Below are positions 56,777 through 64,000 of a stretch of DNA of 64,000 nucleotides, piece by piece. Made by a program: the position numbers and the translations under genes. Origin of the DNA: Poa pratensis (lineage: Eukaryota > Streptophyta > Magnoliopsida > Poales > Poaceae); contig CAMZMU010000059.1 in assembly GCA_947311845.1 (NCBI GenBank), positions 36,152,063 to 36,216,062 on the forward strand, given 5' to 3'. How positions within the stretch are numbered: the first letter of the stretch is position 1; every line of letters starts with the position of its first letter. The notes beneath the pieces are model-generated. The model had not been told where the DNA came from. It saw only the letters and a program-made list of their open reading frames with translations, and made no database searches.

Positions 56777-59700
56777 ATGGGTGAGTTACGAATCAACGGC
56801 AATACAGCTACAGTTTTGTTTGACTCTGGAGCATCGCATTCATTCATATCCATAGCTTTTGCAAAAGACCACAACATACCGTTCGAGAAAATGAGACGTC
56901 CATTGGAGATCTCCACACCTGGCTCTAAATGGCGGACCGATGGTGTTACTCCTGAGGTCCAGATTAATATAGGTTCCTTGTCTTTTCCTTATGCCTTGGT
57001 AGCTCTGAAGTCCAAAAGCATTGATATCATACTGGGCATGAACTGGCTAGCCAAATACCAGGCTAATCTCGACTGTGCTGCCAAGACCATTACTGTGACC
57101 GCTCCTTCCGGTGACATTGTGAAGTATTGGCCTGCAACATCAAGACCTCCGTTCGCCGTCGTACCCAACTCACCTGAGATTCTCCTTTGCTTTATGGAAG
57201 GCGAATCCCCTCCAGAAATCCAGGACCTACACGTGGTGTGTGACTTCCCGGATGTGTTCCCGGAAGAGTTGCCTGGCATGCCTCCTGACCGAAGTGTGGA
57301 GTTTGTAATAGATTTGCTTCCCGGTACTGCTCCAATTTCCAAGAAGCCCTACCGTATGCCGGTGGAAGAGTTGGCTCTGTTGAAAGAGCAAATTGATCAG
57401 CTGTTAGCAAAGGATTTCATCCAGCCTAGCAGTTCACCTTGGGGTTGTCCGGTACTCTTTGTCAAGAAGAGAGATTCTACCGTGCCTCGTCTAGTCTCGG
57501 ACTATCGACCGTTGAATGCGGTGACAATCAAGAACAAGTATCCTATTCCTCGCATCAATGATCTGTTGGATCAATTAGCTGGTGCAACGGTATTCGCCAA
57601 GATGGATCTGAGGTCAGGATACCATCAGATAAAGATCAGAAAGGAGGATATTCCAAAGATGGCATTTGTTACTCGTTATGGTTCATATGAGTATACTGTC
57701 ATGTCCTTTGGTCTCACTAATGCCCTGGCTACTTTCATGAGGCTCATGAACTCTGTCTTCATGGATTATCTTGACAAGTTTGTCGTCATTTATATTGTTG
57801 ACATTCTCATCTATTCCAAAACCAATGAAGAGCATGAGGAACATCTTCGTTTGGTTCTGACAAGACTTCGAGAACACCGCCTTTATGCCAAGTTCTCCAA
57901 GTGTGAGTTTTGGTTGGATAATCTCATCTTCCTTGGTCATGTGATATCCGCGGATGGTGTGGCTGTCATTCCTGACAAGATTCAGTCCATTCTGGATTGG
58001 AAAACTCCAATGTCAGTCAAGGACATTCGTAGCTTCCTCGGATTGGCGGGTTACTACCGCCGATTCATCGAAGGTTTCTCCAAGATAGCCAAGGCCCTAA
58101 CTGACCTTCTCAAGAAGGATAAAAAAGTTTGTATGGTCGGCCGAAGCTGAAGAGAGTTTCCAAACACTGAAAGCCAAGCTCACGTCCGCTCCTGTGCTTG
58201 TCCTCCCGGACACAAACAAGGCTTTCGTCGTCTTCTGTGACGCCTCTCTACAAGGCTTGGGTTGTGTATTAATGCAAGAAGGCCATGTGGTGGCGTATGC
58301 TTCTCGCCAATTGAAGCCGCATGAGCACAACTACCCAACTCATGATCTAGAACTTGTCGCGGTGGTCTATGCTTTGAAGCAATGGAGGCCATACCTGTTT
58401 GGTAACCGTTGCGAGATCTTCTCGGATCACAAGAGTCTGAAGTACCTCTTCACCCAACCAGATTTAAATCTCAGGCAAAGGCGTTGGTTGGAGTTAATCA
58501 CGGACAACAATGTGAGCCTGAACTATCAACCCGGCAAAGCAAACGTCGTGGCTGACGCGCTAAGTCGGAAGTCCTATTGCAACAATCTGATGATTGAAGA
58601 GGCCCAACCTGCCCTCTATGACGAGTTTGCCCATTTGAACCTGGAAATTGTTCCGTCTGGCTACCTTGCAAATCTGGAGATCAAAGCTACTCTTGTAGAC
58701 CAGATTAAGGATGCTCAGAAGCTGGATGAGGGTATCCTGAATATTAAGAGGAACATTGCTAGTGGCAAGGCCAAATGTTTCTTGGAAGATGAATCCGGAG
58801 TTGTTTACTTTGGTGACCGCTTGGTAGTGCCCCAGAACCGGAATTTGAGGGAGCTCATTCTCCAAGAAGCTCATGAATCACCTCTCTCTATTCATCCCGG
58901 TAGTACTAAGATGTACCAAGACCTTCGGCCACTATTCTGGTGGACTCGTATGAAACGAGAAATCGCCAAGTATGTTGCTGAATGTGACACATGTCGACGG
59001 GTAAAGGCTGAACATCAAAGACCTGCCGGCACTCTCCGCCCTATTGACGTTCCCGAGTGGAAATGGGATGAAATTGGTATGGACTTCATCACCGGGTTTC
59101 CCCGATCTCAAAAGGGCAACAATGCTATTTGGGTAATCATTGATCGTCTTTCCAAGGTAGCTCACTTCCTACCAGTCCGTGATGATATACGAGCAAGTCA
59201 ACTTGCTGACTTATATTTGGCTCGTATTGTTCCATTGCATGGGGTCCCTCTGAGGATCATATCGGACCGTGGAAGTATCTTTGTCTCCAAATTCTGGCAG
59301 AGTTTCCAAACTGCTATGGGGTCCCGTCTCAACTTCAGTACCGCCTACCATCCCCAAACTGATGGTCAGACTGAAAGAGTGAACCAAGTATTGGAAGACA
59401 TGCTTAGGGCATGTGTCATTTCTTTTGGCCAAGGTTGGGAAAAGTATCTCCCTTTCGCGGAATTCTCCTACAACAATAGCTATCAAGCTAGTCTGGGCAT
59501 GGCTCCATTCGAGGTTCTCTATGGAAGAAAATGCCGCACTCCTCTAAATTGGTCCGAGACCGGAGAGAGGGCACTCTTTGGTCCAGATATTATCAATGAA
59601 GCTGAGGAGAAGGTTAGAATCATACGGTAGAATCTGAAGATTGCTCAGTCTAGGCAAAAGAGCTACTATGATAAGCACCATCAGGAAATTCACTATGAAA

Positions 59701-60125
59701 TTGGTGATAAAGCTTATCTCCGTGTCTCTCCCCTTCGTGGCGTTCGCCGCTTCGGAATCAAAGGAAAATTGGCCCCTCGCTATGTTGGTCCTTTCACCGT
59801 TCTGGGCAAGCGAGGAGATCTTTCTTATCAATTGGAGTTACCGGTCAAATTCCCAAATGTACATGATGTGTTTCATGTCTCCCAACTTCGCCGGTGTTTC
59901 AAGGACCCTATCCATGGGGTCAATCATGAAGAGCTAGACCTCTAGGAAGATCTCACTTATCGCGAGCATCCTATCCATGTCTTGGATGAAGCTGAAAGAA
60001 AGACCCGAAACAAGACTACCAAGTTCCTCAAAGTTCAATGGTCTCACCATTCCGAGGAAGAAGCAACTTGGGAACGAGAATCTAGTCTTCGTGAGGAGTA
60101 TCCCGACTTCTTTTCGCAAACTTAG
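56777..60125 (+). pseudogene. Chromovirus pol polyprotein, damaged
   Basis: Protease active site [14 protein letters not shown] with [13 protein letters not shown] and, in place of the catalytic [17 protein letters not shown] (first Asp is Val). RNase H has [15 protein letters not shown] and [10 protein letters not shown]. Integrase has the zinc finger (HPGS, CDTCRR) and the core ([30 protein letters not shown]). The chromodomain is near the end (FLKVQWSHHSEEEATWERE). Damage: one extra A in the A run 58121-58126 shifts the frame, and there are in-frame TAG codons at 59628-59630 and 59943-59945. The element cannot move by itself. Confidence 0.93.
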
Positions 60126-60161
60126 AATCTCGGGACGAGATTCCTGTAAGGAGGGTAGAGT

Positions 60162-63100
60162 TGTAACAGCCCAAACCTGTGAACCCAAATTTGTGAACCA
60201 AATTTTCACTTTTTGCATCGCATTCATGCATCATGGCCTCATTTGGTTTGAGTGTGCAAGTTGAAACAAAACTTTTGGAAACAAATGAAACAAGCGGAAA
60301 CAAAAGTCACAATTGTTGTCAAACAAGTTTAACTCAAGTGAGTTTGTTTGTGACAAAAGTTCTCCAAATAACTTCTCCATATCTGTCAAGGAAGTTCCAA
60401 AAGTTCGAAATAATATTTTGCCTTTGGTTCAAAATTCCTGAAGTAAGAACATTTGGAAATGGAGCAAAATGCCCATTTCAAACCCTATGAACAATTGTGG
60501 ACCAAACTATTTTATTTTGAGACACCAAAATTTGTGGAGTTCCTCCAGGTTAAGGGAGCATCCCCAAATTTTTCCATAATTTTTGGAGCAGTGTAAGTGC
60601 CCTAATTAAAACTCTGAAAGAAACAGGTTTTAAAGTTTAAAAACAGAAAAAGGGAGAACCGGATAATCCGGTCCGAACGACTACCAGATATTTCGGTCGA
60701 GGTCATCTTCTTCCTGTAGCGACCACGCGCGTCGTTCCCGCCGGACCAGCTCGACGTGGAGCTCGCCATGGGGCCCCCGCGCCCCCTGCCGCACGTGAGG
60801 AGAAGAGGAGCACCTCGAGGCCCCTGGCTACCCTATCCCCTCACCCACCACTTGCTCCTCTCTCTCTCCTTGCTCCCCACCGAGACGCTATGGACGCCGA
60901 GCTCCACCACCGCCACGCCGTCGATTGAGGTCACCCCGAGCAAATCGCCGCCAACCAAAAGCTCCGCCGTGCTGCCCTCCTCCTCTCCTCCGAAGGAATC
61001 GAGCCGGGAAGCTGCACATTGCCCGGGAATTCAAGTTCTTCTCCGACGAACTCTGCCGCACGCCGAGCTCGATTGACGCCGTTCCCGTCCATCCCCGGCC
61101 TAGCTGAGCACCCCCACGAGTTCGTGGTGAGCACTACACCCTTGCTGACCCCTTTCCCTCTCCCCATTTGCTCTAGTTCGAGTTTTGGCTATAGCCCATG
61201 AATTTTCAGCTGGAACTCGCAGATCCAGGCCAGATATTCCGGCCTAAATGTCCGGCCTCTGCGCGCACAATTTTTCCTTAGCCAAATTTCCTGACTAGTG
61301 GAGGAAGCGACCGGATATTCCGGCCTCGGACAAAATGTCCGGCTTGAATTTTCCGGCCGAGTCCAGTGGCTCGCGCCTTGAGTCCTTAGCCGTTTTCATG
61401 AGTGGCCAAGCCTTGGGACCGGATATTCCGGTCTGGCACGACCCGGATTATCCGGCCTCTGGGAGCTTTTCGCCTATTTTGGCTAAGTTGCACATGGTCT
61501 CCTCACAACTTAAAACTTGCATCTTCTCATGAGCATGACATTCATATGCAAGTTAACCCTAGGGTTCATCGATCTTGATCAACTAGTAAAGTTGTTGTAA
61601 CCCTTAAACCCCCACGGTATAGTCACGAGGCACCGTGATGCATCCAACATCCGTTTAAATTGTTTAGTGAATCATCCTCGTCTCGGGGATTTAAAATGTC
61701 ATGTCATCATATGTCTGCGCATTGCATTTGTTAGGCATATGTGTGGTGATTGATTGTTCTCTCCCGATGTTTGTTTTTCGTTAGATCAAGCAACCGGGGT
61801 TCCACCTCAATACCCCGAAGAACCGTACTAGCAGCACGTTGAGCAAGGCAAGCGTAATCCCCCCTCTGAGCATATCTTATCCTATTTTCCGCAAATATTT
61901 TCTCCACTATAATTTTGCATGCGGTTCCAAATGTCAATTTGCTTGGATTAGAGTATCCTATAGTTGCATTAAGATTCCGATGCCAACTACCTGTTTCCCC
62001 TCCAATTATTCATAGGATTGTACTGTTGGCCTGAAATAATTAACTATGCAGTGTTGTTGCTTAGCCATGCTTAGTTAAAATGCTTAGCAGTCCGGTGGAT
62101 GTTTCATGGTTGGAAACAGGTGATGAGATGTACAGATGATGGTGGAGAATTTGTGGTGACAGGTAATAAGATGCTTAAAGGTGGGGATGAGAGGCCACTT
62201 CGGTATGGTGGTGTTTTGTCTCACTCTCGCCGCCTAGGTGCGAGTTCTTTACCTCTTGAACCAAGATTGAGCGCGCTTCCTTTCGGTGGGGTATATGGAG
62301 CCCTCGTCGACCGACTAACTTGAGCGGGACTAGCCAGGGTCCTCTAGTTTGAGCTTCCATTTGTGAGTGCGTGATGATGGTGGTATGAATGGGGATGAGG
62401 ATGCGGTGTCTAGGAGAATGAGTGGCCACGGGGCAGGGTGTTGACGATCGCTGCTCCGTCCTCACTGATGATCCTGGGTTAGTCTTTAACAAGGTAAAGG
62501 TTGTAACCGTTCCCACTCAGCCGGCTTTCCCCGGAAGAGAGCTACGTGTAGGCAATAAGCCGGGCGGTACCAAAGGTAAACACAGTGCACCCCTGCAGGG
62601 TTAAATCTTTTCGAAAAGCCGTGTCCACGGTTACGGACAACTTGGGAAAGGACGATAAGACCATAGAAGAACTTTAACGGAATGATTAAAAACTGGGTAC
62701 TAGAGGTACCATTTCAAGATTGTGAGGTGAGCTTCCTCGAGGTGATTCGGGGAGGTGCCTTTGATGAACAGGTACAACGTTGATGATGGTGATGAATGGT
62801 GAGAAATGTGATTCATGAGAAAAGAGTCACTTCTTCCCTCTTTTTAAAATACTCTGAATAGTCGATGCCAGTGAGTTATGTTTTTCATAAATAAAATCAG
62901 CTTTATGCAAAACAGCCATATAACTTTGAAAGCCTCATCGAGCTAAAGCTCTATATATAATCTTGTGAGTTCGTCGAACTCAACGTCGTTTGTTTTGTTT
63001 CAGAGGAGGACTTCACCGATCTCGAAGGTGGGTTCTTTGTGGGCGTCGACGAGTAGTTGGGGTTCCTAGGTGGCAGCTTGGGACATCCCGGAACAGCTGG

Positions 63101-63489
63101 CGTTGTGATGATTATCTGTAGGCCTCTTAGGCCATATTTGGATCTTGTTGTTTAGAACAACCTAAATTGCTTCCGCTTGATGTAATGTTGGGTCTGTGAC
63201 CTCTGAATGTCATTTGCTATCTTTCTCTATTATAAGAGTTGAACTATATGATTTGTGTCGTAGAGTCTGTGATGTGCCAGTTGTTCCACAAGTCTTGATC
63301 TCTCTATTATACATTGAGGGTTGTGCCTGTGTTAAGGCATCAATCGGGGAGTTGCGTTGCCGATGATCCATTCCGAGCAATGCCTGCCAAAGGTTTTGGC
63401 CGGGGATTGGTAAACCCGTAACCTCCGGTTGTATCGCTTAACCGGTGACACACAGCATCACTGTATAGCAGTCGGGTCGGGGCGCCACA
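60162..63489 (+). repeat. 3' LTR of the chromovirus, 3.3 kb
   Basis: Starts TGTAACAGCCC and ends GGGGCGCCACA (TG...CA, imperfect inverted ends). It has a GC-rich part (60690-61130) with open frames that I do not regard as genes, and a field of GGATATTCCGG words (60660-61460). Confidence 0.8.
60660..61460. repeat. Dispersed GGATATTCCGG / ATGTCCGGC motifs in the LTR
   Basis: The words GGATAATCCGG, AGATATTCCGG, GGATATTCCGG (three times), GGATTATCCGG and AATGTCCGGC (twice) occur at uneven distances. GGATATTCCGG is nearly palindromic (CCGGATATTCCGG). Confidence 0.75.
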
Positions 63490-63722
63490 CGCGAGGCGCC
63501 ATCGTTTGGCGCTGGGAGCTGTCTACTTCCACTACACGACCCTGAGGTCGGCTTCGTCGTCTCCATCGACAACGTTTGTGCGGGAACGTAACCCCGCTTC
63601 CGGTCTACAAGTGTATGTATTTTGATCTCCTTCCGTATAGTATATCTACATAGAATAGATCTTGGCTAGTTTACGGTTATCGTTGCTAGGAAAATTTTGT
63701 GTTCTGCCTACGATCCCCAACA
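63490..63722 (+). mobile_element. 3' end of a copia-type LTR
   Basis: The stretch ends CCTACGATCCCCAACA and is followed at once by a Met-tRNA primer site, so it is the end of a 5' LTR. Its own start is missing, cut at the junction with the chromovirus LTR. Confidence 0.6.
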
Positions 63723-63723
63723 G

Positions 63724-63738
63724 TGGTATCAGAGCCGG
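63724..63738 (+). other. Met-tRNA primer binding site
   Basis: TGGTATCAGAGCCGG, two bases after the LTR end, the standard primer site of copia elements such as Angela/WIS. Confidence 0.8.
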
Positions 63739-64000
63739 TCTATGTGTCGTGGGTTTGTCACGTCATGTGTCATGGATGACTTCGTAAGTGTGGGATTACA
63801 CGAGTCAAGCATCTCCGAGCTTGGGATCGCAGGAACAAAGATCAACACAGATTTACCTAGGTTCGGCCCCCTCAATGTGAGGTAAAAGACCTACTTCCTG
63901 CCTACCCTAGATTGGTATTGATATGATAATCGAGGTGTTAAAATGGAGGCGATCCGATCTGGTACTCGCCGTATGAGCTAGGGTTTAGGGCTTGATAGCT
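63739..64000. other. Start of another element, related to the LTR-like unit at 51821
   Basis: The run AGATTTACCTAGGTTCGGCC, then GAGGTAAAAGACCTACTTCC, is like 51932-51982. The copia body after the primer site is therefore interrupted. The element runs out of the window. Confidence 0.45.

Larger units (their letters stand above)
56774..63489 (+). mobile_element. 5'-truncated Ty3/gypsy chromovirus with complete 3' LTR
   Basis: Starts in the protease ([16 protein letters not shown]), so 5' LTR, primer site and most of gag are missing. pol follows in the order protease, RT, RNase H, integrase, chromodomain, which defines a chromovirus. A purine tract (AAGGAGGGTAGAG, 60148-60160) leads into a 3.3 kb 3' LTR ending at 63489. 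Confidence 0.9.

Noticed and set aside
60756..61076. GC-rich frames within the chromovirus LTR
   Set aside because: Untranslated LTR sequence; no motif and no relation to gag or pol.
1..64000. CRISPR arrays, operons, rRNA genes
   Set aside because: No regular spacer-repeat array, bacterial gene order or rRNA sequence; the DNA is plant nuclear in character.

Overview
The window looks like a piece of a large grass genome, most likely Triticeae (wheat, Aegilops or barley type). The reasons are GT-AG introns, Stowaway and Harbinger-like elements, many L1-type LINEs, an Athila-like element with a tRNA-Asp primer site, a chromovirus with a 3.3 kb LTR and a Helitron with the usual grass 3' end. No bacterial-type, CRISPR, rRNA or tRNA genes were seen. 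The organism call is inference from element families; nothing was searched.

Bases 1-17400 hold the gene island. Two tandem ZIP-family metal transporters lie on the + strand (443-1520 and 6284-7628). The first has no introns and two frameshifts; the second keeps two introns and about six frameshifts. A Harbinger-like element (4369-6046) sits directly upstream of the second. Then come a MATH-BTB gene (8173-9233, one frameshift), a second Harbinger-like element, a Stowaway MITE, and an intact seven-exon WAT1-related (EamA) transporter on the - strand (11201-16529) whose first intron holds two target-site-duplicated LINEs.

Bases 17400-34000 are a nest of retroelements and DNA elements: a SINE, several truncated LINEs (some inside others), a 2.6 kb Helitron (23012-25620) carrying pieces of a PTI1-like kinase and of an unrecognised gene, a deleted LINE with ORF1, a 1.1 kb hAT element with 8-bp duplications (30218-31363) carrying exons of a host gene, and a further Harbinger-like element. 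Bases 34000-41760 are mostly non-coding, with a GC-rich island near 35.0-35.8 kb, a local duplication, and a LINE inserted between the two copies.

Bases 41769-50018 are a recently inserted Athila-like LTR retrotransposon with about 2% LTR divergence by eye. From 51.8 kb onward lies an LTR-like unit followed by an intact six-exon, 780-residue gene of the 'putative gypsy type transposon' (Transposase_28) family (53628-56362). A 5'-truncated chromovirus with damaged pol and a complete 3' LTR (56774-63489) follows, then a copia-type LTR end with a Met-tRNA primer site.

The host genes likely to make full-length protein as written are the WAT1-related transporter and, among element genes, the Transposase_28 protein. 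The strongest candidates for something unusual are the Helitron and hAT gene captures, the intron-free ZIP copy beside an intron-bearing one, and the zinc-deficiency-type boxes around the ZIP pair.
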